Positions 1 through 11,389 of a stretch of 64,000 nt of DNA are shown in pieces. Below the pieces are notes generated by a model. The model made no database searches and was not told the origin of the DNA. It was given only the letters and a program-made list of their open reading frames with translations. The translations under genes and the position numbers were made by a program. Source of the stretch: Bettongia penicillata ogilbyi. Taxonomy: Eukaryota > Chordata > Mammalia > Diprotodontia > Potoroidae. Location of the stretch: assembly GCA_023548195.1 (NCBI GenBank), contig JAJHZJ010000336.1, positions 5,185,805-5,249,804 of the forward strand, in the 5' to 3' direction. Position 1 is the first letter of the stretch; each line of letters begins with the position of its first letter.

Positions 1-480
1 CCTCATGTTTCTGAAGTAGGATTGATTTCTCTGAAGAATGCTGAACTCTTCTCCCCATTCCTTGCAATGTCCTTCACCTTTGGTTTCTGTGACATTACTG
101 TCTCCCAATTCTCTGCCTAGTTCTCTGACTTCTGTTTTCATTTCTTCATCCCTTTCCCCCCAACTTTCAAAAGGTAGACAACTACTAAGGTTCTGTCCTC
201 AACCTTCTGTTCTTCTCTCTATATTTTCTTCCTTCATGAACTTATTCATTCCCTCAATTTCAACTACTAACTTTGTTCAAGATGGAAATTTTAGGAGTCA
301 TATTATCTATCCCAAGATAGATATATCTATCCCACTCTTCAGCATCAGCCTTAAACTCCCTGGGACCCTGTTTCTTTACCCCAGTTACTACTTTCTGACT
401 TGTTGCCCATGTGTTCTCCTGGCCCCTGCTTCACCTGGAACCTGTATTCAAATCAATATTGTCATTGCTTGTTCTTTTTA
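1..480. other. Unassigned sequence
   Basis: Pyrimidine-rich DNA that is open in one plus frame (38-481). The translation is low-complexity Ser/Leu/Phe without a domain, so I do not call a gene. It may be old L2-like repeat. Confidence 0.4.
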
Positions 481-481
481 A

Positions 482-965
482 TGTAGGCAAAGAACTGGTA
501 ATCAAGATGGTATCCATCATTTGGAGAACGGATGAACAAATTATGGTATATGAACTGCTAAAATACTCTTGTGCCGTAAGGTATGACGAAAAGAATGGTT
601 TCAGAGAAACCTGGAAAGATGCGTATGAGCTGATGCAAAATGAAGTGAGAAAACCAGAAGAACATTTTAATAAAATAATCATTCTGTGAAGACAAATTTT
701 GAAAGACTTAGGAACACTAGTCAGCACAATGACTAGCCACAATTCCAGAGGACTCATGATGAAACATACTGAACACTCCCAGAAAGAGAAGTGACGGACT
801 CAAGAGTGTGGATTGAATCATATTTTGAGGGACATGCCTGGTCAATTTTGCTTGTCTGTTTTGCTTGACTATACTAGTTGGTAAAAGGGATTTTGCTTTT
901 CTTGCTTTTTTAATGGGTATTAGGTGAGAAGACAGATCTTCATGAAAATAAAATAAAATTTTTAT
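482..965 (+). mobile_element. L1 3'-end fragment
   Basis: The translation around 520-660 resembles the C-terminal end of L1 ORF2 as seen in the larger copy at 23.1-23.3 kb (both contain a RNDE/RYDE-like segment before a FRE-W motif and a SYLM/AYELM-like segment). It is followed by 3' UTR-like sequence and an A-rich end (aaaataaaataaaat near 950). Heavily mutated. Confidence 0.65.
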
Positions 966-1079
966 TAAAACATTCTCATTAATTCTGGAAAGAGGATGCC
1001 AACTCAACTATGCTACTGTTCTACCCTTTTCTGTAACTTCCCAGGCCAAAACACACCTCTCCGGTCACGACTCTCTTTT

Positions 1080-1215
1080 GTGTGTTGTACTACCCTATTC
1101 AAATGTAAACTCCCTGAAGGCAGGGCCTATTTTACTTATGCATTTGTATTCCTAGCATTTAGCATAGTTCCTTAATAACATAATTTATTTAACATGGTTT
1201 CTTTGATATTTTAAT
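1080..1215 (+). mobile_element. L2 3'-end fragment
   Basis: Carries the typical L2 tail wording: aaactccctgaaggcaggg, then a t-rich stretch, tattcctagcatttagcat and a-rich end. 1216-2103 holds no feature I recognise. Confidence 0.6.
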
Positions 1216-2103
1216 AAATACTTTTTCATCAGTACCAGAGATTGGGGGGGCAGGTCCACCTTTTGCACCTTTAAGAATGGTCCTACTGTCTTTGACTGAC
1301 CTCTAGGCTCTGACCCAAGCCTTGTGGTTACTCTGACAAAATAACTTTGAGAAACTTTCTAGTCCTGGCCTGAGGTCCTTGTTATTTTTCTTCAATGCCT
1401 GAGCATGCTAACTGGACTTTCTCATCTCTTACTCAAGCTTTCCTCCCACTCCTATGAATCAATCCATCTCTGCGTACCGAGAAGGAACCTGCTTCTCTCT
1501 CCAACACTTCTGAGTTGGACACCACCGACCTCATTGCTCATTCTCAATACCTATTTGGTGGTATAACAACAGCAACATATATTTTAGAAGAACTACAAAG
1601 TCTCCCTCCCTAAAGGCTAGCCTTCTCTGAGCCTTGCTTTTTGGAGGTATTTTATGAAACAGCCCTTGGGACTACTTTAGCAAGCCAGCCTGGCCACTCC
1701 AAAGGAAGAATGTGGGGGTGAGAAGAAACGTTGATAGAGAGCAGAGGGATTCCTCCACACCCCCAAACTTGGTGGGAAATGCTGATGTAAGCAGGAGGCC
1801 AGCTATCTGGACACTGAGGCAAATGGGACCCATTGGCTGTTAAGCCAAGCATAGAGCTGAAGGCAGACTTATCTGAGCAGTGCAAAAAGAGAGCCTTTCT
1901 CTAATCCCCTGAGGACTCTTCTGTGTGAGGGTGGGGGACACTAGACCTTGCATGCACAACAATTAGAAGATTTCTAAAGTAGAGAGGCACTCTGTCCCAG
2001 AAGAGGGTGTATCTTCTGCTCTAGCAAGAATTTTATGGATGGTGCAAGTCCCACTAGAGGCAATCCAAGACCATTTCTTTTTCAAAAGTGAAATCGAAAC
2101 ACT

Positions 2104-2345
2104 TGGGACAGCTAGGTGGTACAGTGTCACATCTGGAGTCAGGAAGCCCTGAGTTCAAATCAAACCTCAGACGCTTAATAGCAGTGTGACCCTGGGCAAG
2201 TCACTTCACCCTGTTTGCCTTAGTTTTCTCATCTGTAAAATGAAATGGAGAAGAAAATGGCAAAATCACTCCAGTATCTTTGCCAAGAAAATCCCAAATG
2301 GGATCATGAAGAGTCAGACACAACCGAAATGACTGGACAGCAATC
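2104..2345 (+). mobile_element. Marsupial tRNA-derived SINE (WSINE/MAR1-like)
   Basis: A near full-length copy. It opens with gggacagctaggtggtacag, contains the tRNA-like ggagtcaggaagccctgagttc segment and gtgaccctgggcaagtcac, and ends with the diagnostic ccaaatgggatcatgaag and agtcagacacaaccg. The same family recurs inverted at 18.4 and 30.3 kb. Confidence 0.8.
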
Positions 2346-2574
2346 CAAACACTTAGGTGGAGGTAGTCCTTACTGGAATGTGAGGAGGTGATTCTCTTTC
2401 ATTATCATTTATTTTCTTTCTAGGGAGAATTTCAGCCCTTATGGTAGTACATTAAAGCTAGAGGCCTCTGTTGATTCCTAGGAAGAAGTAGAATCTCCTA
2501 GAAAGGTGGAAATTGTGTTAACTATTTATAGGTTACTGTGGGTATTTTTCTGTGGAGTGAGATAAAGGCTACTG

Positions 2575-2825
2575 TAGGTATAGAGAGCTACGTTAGGATC
2601 CTTGAACCGGAGTCAGGAAGACCTGAATTGAAATTCAGTCTCAGATGTTTAGGAGCTGTGTGACCTTGGGCAAGTCACTTATCCCCTACTTGCCTTGATT
2701 TCCTTGTCTGTAAAATAAGGATAATAATAGCACCTACTTTCTAAGATTGTTCTGATGAGATAATATTTATAAAGCATTTTATAAAACTTAAGGTGCTATA
2801 TAAATGCTAGCCATTATTCTTATTA
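2575..2825 (+). mobile_element. MIR/CORE-type SINE
   Basis: Shows ggagtcaggaagacctgaa, gtgaccttgggcaagtcac, cttgtctgtaaaataagg and a 3' part ending ggtgctatataaatgcta. 2826-3279 holds nothing I recognise. Confidence 0.75.
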
Positions 2826-3279
2826 CTGTCCTATATGCAGTGTTATCTTGAGTACTTGCAGAAGAGCCTCTTCTACCCACCTCTGTGGAGATCTAGACAC
2901 AAGTGATAATCTGAGGTTTTTCGAGGAAACTCTTGGTGAAAGGCAAACAATCCAGAGAAGTGTGACTTCAGGGCACTAGATCAGATTTTTTTTTCATGTT
3001 AAGCCCAGAGTTTGGGGTGCTAGACCATAGGTTCCACAATGTTTGGATAAAATGCAACCTTTGCTTTCATAGCATTTCTAAGTCAAGTACAGAGTTAATA
3101 ATAATGCACTAATAAACTTTCAGGTGCTATGGCCTATAATCCTTCCAGGTTACCCTCAGTCTACATCAGTTTCAGCAGGTTCTACAGGCTCTCTGTTGTA
3201 GCACTGTTACTCTGGTACTATATCTTTAAACAAAAATTCAAATCGAAATACAAACACTTTTACCAAGCACAGTTGGAAA

Positions 3280-3720
3280 ATGGGGGGAGTTTCATCATAT
3301 TCCCTAATTTTGACCTCCATCCTTGGTCTCTCTCCCAAATTCCAGTTCTGCATTTCTAATTTCCTGCTGGACATTTCCACCTGGATGTCACAGAAATAGC
3401 TCAAACTCTACAAATCCAAAATTACACTCAATATCTTCTCTAAATCTTTTTTTTTTTTAACTTTCCTCTTTATGTCCCCCATTCTCCCACTTACCAAGTC
3501 TGGAAATATCAAATCTGTTTTTAATTTCTTCTTTCTTGCCCTACAAATTCTGTCTGTGACCAAGTCTTTTTTTTATTTGATCTCTGTAATATCTCTAGCA
3601 TCTTTTATCTCTTCTCCATTTTCACGGTTCTCACCTTAATCTAGGGTCTTGTGCCCCCAGTGATGAAACAGGTCACATCTCATCTTATCCTGCCCTAGGT
3701 AGTTCTCAGCCTACTTTTTC
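3280..3720 (+). mobile_element. L2 fragment
   Basis: L2 wording such as ctgctggacatttccacctg then gatgtcacagaaatagctc and caaaattacactcaatatc. Diverged. 3721-4030 is AT-rich with no call. Confidence 0.6.
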
Positions 3721-4029
3721 GATGATCTATACATCATTACACAGGATAGTATGCATATAAAATAATAATCCCAATAATAATTCACATTTATATAGTACTT
3801 TAATTTTTATAAAATGCTTTTCCTGATTTATACATCTTGATTCACTTAAATTAAAATACTTGAGGTAGTACATTGAGAAAGATGCAAAATTTAGATAACA
3901 CTTTTTCTATCACAGAGCCTATAAGCTAGTAGGAAGATAAGCCACAAATATGAATAATAATGATATATAATATCAACTGATAAAATTCGGTAAAGGGTTA
4001 CTAAACAAAGTGCTATGTAAAATTCAAGA

Positions 4030-4170
4030 TTGTTATGAGAGCCTAAATGCAGTAGAAAGAGTGACAGATTTGGAATCAAGAAATTTAGGTTCAAATATGA
4101 CCTAACTCAAGTCATATAACCTCCTGGGGCCTCTGTTTCCCCATATGTAAATTAGAGGTTTAGAAAATAA
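4030..4170 (+). mobile_element. MIR-like SINE fragment
   Basis: Contains gatttggaatcaagaaattt, aggttcaaatatgacct and cctctgtttccccatatgta, the recognisable MIR core order. Diverged. 4171-4530 holds nothing I recognise. Confidence 0.5.
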
Positions 4171-4529
4171 TTGAAACCCAATTTTGTGAAATTATAAATA
4201 TCAAGCTTGGTCTAAAAGCAGAGATATGAGAAGCCTTCTCCTGCCCAATGTCTTTGTAGAAGACATAAGTTATAGGCTTTGGACATGAGAAATGTTAGAC
4301 TTTTCCAGCACGTTGGTTAGTTTTGCTAATCTATTTTATTCTCCTTTCTTTTTTTCCCTCTTAGTTATAAGGAATGACTCTCTGGGAGAGGGAGGCAGGT
4401 GTTATATTCTGGGAAATGATGATGAACTTTATTCAGTATGCAACAGAGAATCACTCAAGATTTTTGAGCAGTGGAATGAAAAGACCAGAACTTTTGGGTA
4501 AAAAGCTATTGGGTAGCTTATTTTAACAG

Positions 4530-4720
4530 TGGCTTTGAGGGAATAGAGAGTTGAGGTGAGAAGATCCATCAGAAGGCCATTGCAATAATCCAGGCAGGGG
4601 ATAATGAGGGCATGTACTAGGGTGGTAGTCTTGGAAATTCAGAAAATGAGACAGATAAAATGGTAGTTCATTGGCTATGAGAGGTGAGAGAAAGGGAAAA
4701 GTTGAATAAATACCCTCCTC
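4530..4720 (+). repeat. Fragment of a long interspersed repeat family (unnamed here)
   Basis: ggccattgcaataatccagg, gcaggggataatgagggca and the following bases match the order seen in another copy at 31.2 kb (ttgaaatagttcaggcctgg, gataatgagaatcctgaa). An old repeat of unknown class. 4721-5058 and 5126-5430 hold nothing I recognise. Confidence 0.5.
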
Positions 4721-5057
4721 TATCAGTCTAGGAGCTCCTCCTTCTCTCATCTGACCCCTCTCTCTGCTGCCCAGCATCCCTAGTGTTATATTTCCCTGTG
4801 GTCATAGGAGATGCATGTCAACATTATGAGTGTCCAGCTCAGATTTATAGAGACAGAGAAGGCCCATTCTTACTATATTTGGTCATTTCCCTTTAGACCA
4901 GAGTTCATGACCCTCTGCTGGGGATAGGGATGTCCTTCTGGTCTGTCAGTCTGTGCCCAAAATGCTAGCATCAGTTTTGACGGTTACTTTTAGTGCTCTT
5001 TGGTCTTTGGAGGAGCAAGATCCTTTCCTGTTTAGACATCTGTTTCCCACCTACTGA

Positions 5058-5125
5058 CTTCCAGGTTTTTCTGAGATCTGCCTCCTCATCACTTCTTATA
5101 GGACAAACATATTCCATTACAAAAA
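5058..5125 (-). mobile_element. Short L1 fragment
   Basis: Nearly identical to part of the L1 at 7017-7080 (ttttctgagatctgcct, aaacatattccattaca). The small size may reflect a partial insertion or deletion. Confidence 0.6.
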
Positions 5126-5429
5126 TGTCAGCTAAATTTTGTATCTTTCTTAAATACAACTTAGAATCAAAGTGTGATAAAAACATGAATGAGGGGTATC
5201 AAGGAGGAATTTCAGCTGGAAATTCAGTCTGAACTAGGGATCAGGATTCATTCCACATGGCTGCAACAGTCCCATTACTTTTGACACAAGCTTGCCCAAG
5301 AGAATAAGGAAAGGCTTAGAAGGTGCTGTTAAGTACTCAGCTACAGAATCTTGGCCAAACTTGTTGTGTATTTATATCTAAGAGGTCTTAGACCCTAAAG
5401 GACTTATACCACTTTTCAATATACAGATA

Positions 5430-5510
5430 ATTCATTCAGTCAGATAGCATCTATTAAGCACCTAATTTGTGTTACAGATTGTGCTAAGTACTGGATCTTC
5501 CTTGGGATGG
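5430..5510 (+). repeat. Interspersed repeat fragment, same family as 9.6 kb
   Basis: The wording catctattaagcacctaat and gattgtgctaagtactgg recurs at 9.65, 14.84, 26.1, 29.47 and 44.8 kb. 5511-5940 holds nothing I recognise. Confidence 0.5.
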
Positions 5511-6180
5511 ACAACAGAGGGGAATGCAAAGAGGAAGGGATAACTGGTTTCCCGGACTCCCCAGAGCTGCATCCTCACAAAGAGATTTCACTTCATTGTC
5601 TTTCTTTCACTCCTTCCAAAAAATACAACCCAATGGGGACACCCTAATACCTACTTAGAGGTACAAGATTTCCCTATTTCCATCTGCTGCCTCCAGGTAG
5701 CCTTAGAATGGGGAAGAAACTGGTACTCTTGTTAGGGCTATTGAAAACAATAATTGCTTTTTGTACCCTGCAGATCAATTGCTTTGCCTTCTTGATTGTA
5801 CTAATAACTTGGAAGAAAGAACACAGTACAACATGATGACAGGATCATGTTAGGAGTAGTAACCAATTTATTAGGCCAGGTTCAAGGAACCATATTGGGA
5901 GTGCAGAAGATTTGGATGAAGTGACAGTAGAGGGGACCAGTCCTAGGTCATCAACAATCTGCTGAATATTTCCATTTACATGTCTGAAATGCAAAGCATC
6001 CTATCTAAACTTGTACCTTCTCCAAATATCCCTATGTCTTCTGAGAACATTGTCACCAAACTATATAACCTTGGAATCATACTTAACTTTTTATCATATC
6101 TTGCTCCCCATATCCAATCAATTGCCAAGTCTTGTCAATTCATTTTCTCCAACATCCCTTGTATCCATGCCCTTTTTTTC

Positions 6181-6360
6181 TGCTATGATTTTGCAACCCT
6201 GAGAAAGTCACTTAACCCCTGTCTGCCTCAGTTCCCTAATCTGTAGAATAGGGATACTAATGACACCTACCACCAAGGATTGTTGTGAAGTTACAAAGAA
6301 ACAACACTTGTAATGTGTCTTGTTCACTTTAAAGCACTATATAAATGCTAGCTACTATTT
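6181..6360 (+). mobile_element. MIR-type SINE, 3' part
   Basis: Shows gagaaagtcacttaacccc, tgcctcagttccctaatctg and agcactatataaatgctagc. The tRNA-like 5' part is missing. It sits inside the broken L2. Confidence 0.65.
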
Positions 6361-6566
6361 GTATTATTCACATGGAGATCATCCTAGTTGAGGTCCTCAT
6401 CTGCCTGGACTCCCCTATTATCTCTGAAATGGTTTTTCTGCTTCCATTCTCTTCCTCTCCAATTCATTCTCCATTTACGTGCCAAAATAGTCTCTCTAAG
6501 GTAAAATCTATTTATGTCATTCCTCTGCTTAAAATCCTCCAATGGTTTCCTGTTGCTCTGGGATAA

Positions 6567-8090
6567 TTTTTTTCTGATTTATTATTTTTAAAATATTTTC
6601 TTTTTTTCTAATTACATTTAACATTCACTAAAAAAAATTTGAGTTCCAAATTTTCTCCCTCTCTCTCTCACCTTCCTCCTCTCTGAGACAGTAAGAAGTT
6701 TGACATAGGTTATACATGTGCAGTCATGCAAAACATATTTCATATTAGTCATGTTGTGAAAGAAGAAATAGAAAAAAGAAAAAAATGGGGAAAATAAAGA
6801 AGGTGAAAAATAGTATGCTTTGATCTGCATTCTATCAGCTCTTTCTCTGGAAGTGGATAATATTTTTCATCATGAATCCTTGGGAATTGTCTTGGATCAT
6901 TGTATTACTGAGAATAGCTAAGTCATTCACAGTTGAGCACTGTACAATATTGTTGTTACTGTATACAGTGTTCTGGTTCTGCTCACTTTACTTGGCATCA
7001 ATTCGTGTAAGTATTTCCAGATTTTTCTGAGATCTGCCTGATCATCATTTCTTATAGCACAAACATATTCCATTACAATAATATACCACAACTTGTTCAG
7101 TCACTCCCCAATTGATAGGCATCCTTTCAATTTCCAATTCTTTGCCACCACAAATAGAGTTGCTATAAATATTTTTGTACAAATAAGTCCCTTTCTTCTT
7201 TTCAAAAAATCTCTTTGGGATATAGACTTAGTAGTGGTATTACTGGATCAAAGGGCATGTGCAGTTTTATAGCCCTGTGGGCATAATTCCAAATTGCTCT
7301 CTAGAATGGTTGAATCAGTTCACAACTCCCCCAACAGTGCATTAATGTCTTAGTTTTCCCACAACCTCTTCAACATTTATCATTTTCCTTTTCTGTCACA
7401 TTAGCCAGTCTGATATGTATGAGGGGGTAGCTCAGTTTTAATTTGCATTTCTCAAATACTGATTTAGAACATCTTTTCATATGACTATAGATAGGTTTGA
7501 TTTCTTCATCTAAAACTGCCTATTCAGTTTGAACTATTGCTCAATTGAGGAAAGACTTGTATTCTTATAAATTTGACTCAATTCTTTATATATTTAAGAA
7601 ATAAGACTTTCATCAGAGACACTTGCTATAACGCTTGTTTCCCAACTTTCTGGTTTCCTTCTAATCTTGGTTGCATTGGTCGTATTTATGCAAACTCTTT
7701 TTGATTTAATATAATAAAAAATTATCGATTTTACATCTAGTAATTCTCTCTGTTTCTTGTTTGGTCATAAATTCTTTCTTTCTCCATAGTTCTGACAGGT
7801 GAACTATTAATTACTCTTTTTATTTGCTTATGGCATCACCCTTAATGTCTAAATCATGTACTTATTTTGAGCCTATGTTGGTATATATTATAAGATGTTG
7901 TTCTATACCTGGTTTCTGCCATACTGTTGTTTTCCAGTTTTCCCAGTAGTTTTTGTCAAGCAATGAGTTCTTGTCCCAAAAGCTGGGATCTTTGGGTTTA
8001 CCAAACACTAGACTATGGTCACTTACTATGTCTTATGTACCTAATCTATTTCACTGAACCATCACTTTATTTCTTAGTCAGTACCAAATT
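6567..8090 (-). mobile_element. 5'-truncated L1 with target-site duplication
   Basis: Minus-oriented L1 3' part of about 1.5 kb. A T-rich start (the reversed poly(A)) follows directly after the left duplication. ORF2 C-terminal sequence in reverse includes the complement of conserved words (cactccccaattgataggc, caaagggcatgtgcagtttt). It is flanked by 15 bp direct repeats, gttgctctgggataa (6552-6566) and gttgccctgggataa (8091-8105), with one mismatch. No intact ORF. Confidence 0.85.
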
Positions 8091-8394
8091 GTTGCCCTGG
8101 GATAAAATATAAACTTCTAATTTTGGCATTCAAGGCTTTCTGCATTCTGACTCTAACCTCTCTTTCTAACCTTAGTTAACATTGTTCCCCTTCAGGCTCC
8201 TCATGGTTCAGCCACACTGTACTCCTGGTTTCTCCCTAAACTCAGCATTCCATTTCTTGCCTCTTTGCATTCATGTAGACTGTGTCCCATGCATGGACAC
8301 ATGTACGTCTTGCCTCATCTCTCAGAATCCAGCTAAGGTACCACCAAATATACAATTAGAGCTATCTAAAATTAGAATGTGCTGTTTCAGGAGG

Positions 8395-8690
8395 TCCTGG
8401 GTTTTTCTTTTGGAATTGTTGTTTGTCCTTTGTTCTCAACGAGGACCATCAAGTCAGGGAGGTGATGCCACGACATGCAGGTGAACTGGATTTAAATGAG
8501 GGAGGACTGTGCAAAGATACTAGCCTCACTTTCTCATCTTTCTCATCTAGAGTCATCTGGGACTAGTGGCCAGATGTGAATCAGGACCACTGAAGTTGGT
8601 GCAGGGTGTAGTGGAGGACCTTGACCTTTTCAAGCTGAGGTCTTTAGCAGGTCTAAGTTTGACTGAGGCAGTGCCTGTTCAGTGATTAAG
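8395..8690 (+). mobile_element. Marsupial SINE-like repeat, unnamed
   Basis: Starts tttgtcctttgttctcaac, followed by gaggaccatcaagtcaggg, and ends ggcagtgcctgttcagtg and attaaggc. An inverted, diverged copy lies at 13127-13445. The flanking 8691-8884 ends with gttccttccaactcttagat, a tail also used by other SINEs. Confidence 0.6.
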
Positions 8691-9279
8691 GCTTAATAAG
8701 AAATGAGGCAAAGAATGGTCTCTTTAAGAAAAAAAATTAGTTCTGGGAGGCGACGGCCCTCAGGGTTTCTGGCCAAAACAGAAACAATTGTTATCGTGTT
8801 GGGATTGCTGTGAAGAGGCTGAGTATAGACTGGGCTAGAAGACCTCTGAAGTTCCTTCCAACTCTTAGATTCTGTGATTCTCATTTTGTGGTCTAGCCCC
8901 CTCTCCCCAATCTTCTTGTTAGTACTACTTTCCTACTTAAATTAGCTTATATTTACTTACTTGACATATTACATATCTTGGTAAAATGTAAGCTCTTTGA
9001 GGGAAGAGACCAATATTGTATTGAGTCTCCTGTGTCTAGTGCAGTGCTTTACATCTGGAAAAAGCTAGATAAATAGCTGTTTAATTGAATTATTTGCTCA
9101 AGGATTTCTGGGATCCATCTGTTCTCAAATTCTCTCATCCTTACAAAACTGAAGCATCTCAGATAGGACTGACAGACACAGCCCATACTTATTTCAGAGC
9201 CATACAGATTTTAGTGTTGTGCTGAGACCAAGGCTTTCATGACTAGACCCTAGTGTGGGGTATGGGGCTGTTCCTCATT

Positions 9280-9470
9280 TTTCATTCTTATGAGTGATAC
9301 TGCTATGAAAATTCCTGTTGTACAAATTAATGTTTTTTTAAAAAAATACTTAGTTGGGGTAATATTTCCCAAAGTTGAATTATAGGATCAAAGGCTTGAA
9401 TGCTAGAGTAAATCTTAATGCACGCTGAAAAATTCCACTCTAGAAAGATTGAACTCATTGATGCTGACGA
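9280..9470 (-). mobile_element. Old L1 fragment
   Basis: Weak but ordered similarity to the complement of the L1 ORF2 end (ttgaattataggatcaaagg, then ccactctagaaagattgaac), as in the 6.6-8.1 kb copy. 9091-9280 and 9471-9600 hold nothing I recognise. Confidence 0.45.
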
Positions 9471-9619
9471 CCCTCCCCCCATAACTGTGTTTGCCCCTTC
9501 TTTGGGTGCATTTGCTTCCCCTCCCTGGCCTAGGAGTATGATTGCTGCCTAATCTCTTCAAATGTTCCTTTTTCTCACAGTCTAATGGGACAATATGAGG
9601 GGACTTACTCAGAGGTCAA

Positions 9620-10160
9620 CGGGCCAAATCAAGTGGAAAAAAACCCACTTATTAAGTGCTCACTATGTGTCAGGCATTGTGCTAAGTTCTGGGGATACCC
9701 AGAAAGGCAAAAGAAACATTTATTGTCCTCAAAGGACTTCCATCCTAATAAGAGTGACAACATGCAAATAGTTATATAGAAACAAGAAATATACAAGGTG
9801 AACGGGAAGTAATCCCCAAAAGGGATGGCACTAGTACTGAGGGGAGCCAAGAAGTGCTTCTTGCCCATCAAGATTTTAGCTGAGACTTGAAGGAAGGTGA
9901 GGTGGAGATGAAGAAGGAGAACATTCCAGGTATGGAAGAGACAGTGAAAAGACCCATATTCAGGAGGAGTGTCATGTGCTAGGAAAAGCAAGGAGCCCAG
10001 TATCATGGGATTATAGAACACGTGGAAGAGAGTAAAGAGGAAGAAGGCTGGAGTTCCATGGGAACAGAAGATCCTGGGGCAGAGAAATGTCAAGATGTGG
10101 GGAGATAATACCTGGAGCCTGATGAGCAGGGCAAGGAGAGACAGGAAAGGAAGAGATGAG
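9620..10160 (+). repeat. Long interspersed repeat family copy (unnamed here)
   Basis: Begins cacttattaagtgctcacta, tgtgtcaggcattgtgctaa, then ggacttccatcctaataaga, tgagacttgaaggaaggtga and gaacattccaggtatgg. These words, in this order, recur in other copies in this window. The open minus frame over it (9629-10093) has no protein meaning. 10161-10600 holds nothing I recognise. Confidence 0.6.
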
Positions 10161-10599
10161 ACCCTCTTACAAAGACCACTGAGGGTCCCTTCTGTTTGTA
10201 TTAGGGTATTGGCAAGAATCTAGCAGTTGCAAACACAAGTGAACAAATAGCATCAAATATCCTTGGAAAGGGCCCAGAAAAGAAAGGGAGGCTCTATTGT
10301 AGTGAAAACCTTATTCAGGAGCCTCCATGGAACAAGTAAGCCATGGCACAGCTAACAGGAAGTTAGTAGTAAGAATCAACCACGCGGTAATAGCAAGAGT
10401 GACAGAGACATGAGGATTTCAGTTTTCAGCAAGAGTGGAGTAATAGGTGATTTTCTGCAGGGAGTGCACTGTGTTTGTGTGTCTTTCAGTGACAAATAAT
10501 AGCTATGTGTATGCTAGTTTGTCTACCAGCTGAAGAAGAGGGTAAAAGTCCAAAAGAAATATTCTGTTCCTTTGCTTAACAGGGAAAATGAGAGATTGT

Positions 10600-10770
10600 C
10601 TAAGAGATGACAATGTGGCATAGTGGAAAATTTATTGGATTTGAAGTCAGGGAACCTGGGATCAAATCTTGCTCCTGTTACCTTGGTCATGTCACTCCAC
10701 TTTGGATGTTTTTTTTTAAAATGAAGGAATGAATTACAAATTTTCTTCTAGTTTCATTATCCTGTGAAAG
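10600..10770 (+). mobile_element. SINE fragment (MIR/CORE type)
   Basis: Contains caatgtggcatagtggaaaa, ggatttgaagtcagggaacc and a degraded tgacct-type core. 10771-11380 has no clear call and may include the 5' part of the RTE relic that follows. Confidence 0.5.
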
Positions 10771-11389
10771 AACAGAAAAGTACTTCATGGGGAAAATAAA
10801 AAGGAAGAGTAATATGAAGAGTCAGAGGTGTCTAACATGTATCAGAAGGTTGTAGGATAGAAATGGGATAAGAGAGGGAAGGAAAGAAGGACCTTCTGAA
10901 CTTCTGGAGTTATATGATAGGTAGGAGACTCTTTCCATAGATGATAGATATGGACCATTTAAGGAGAAGGAAATGTCTTATGTTCCAATAAATGCTAATA
11001 GGTACATGGGTTCACTAAGAGAAAGACAATCCAGTACTGGCCAGAGGAAGAAGAGATGAGACATATTGCTTGGCAACTTCCTGATGAGTGGTATTGAGCT
11101 CGACATAAATCATCCAGCTCTGAAGGGGTAGAAAGCATCACTTTGTCCACAGTGTGCATGGAGCTGATCCTGGCTTCTTGAAGACTATATTAGTGGAGTG
11201 AAAGTTGTAGCAATTTCTAATAAACTGGATGCTTGTTGATGAATCCTGTGGCCATAGTGACCCATGAAACAAAGACAAATACAAATGTCCTTCACTCCTA
11301 TGTGGTCCTCTTTGTAGGGACAGTTGCAGAGTGACAGAAAATAGAGCAGAAGTGCTAAGAATCACACCGCTTTTAGATCATCAATAATT

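Larger units (their letters stand above)
5945..9090 (+). mobile_element. L2 element broken into pieces by younger insertions
   Basis: L2 sequence runs 5945-6180, 6361-6566, 8091-8350 and 8885-9090, ending with the usual tail (gtaagctctttgagggaag, gtgtctagtgcagtgct). The gaps are filled by a MIR-like SINE (6181-6360), an L1 (6567-8090) and other SINE sequence (8351-8884). The pieces join in consensus order: the words before the L1 (gttgctctgggataa) continue after it into aatataaacttc and ttggcattcaaggctttctg. Confidence 0.7.

Noticed and set aside
9629..10093. 154-codon minus-strand frame
   Set aside because: Lies over an interspersed repeat in antisense; residues rich in Phe/Leu/His with no family match.
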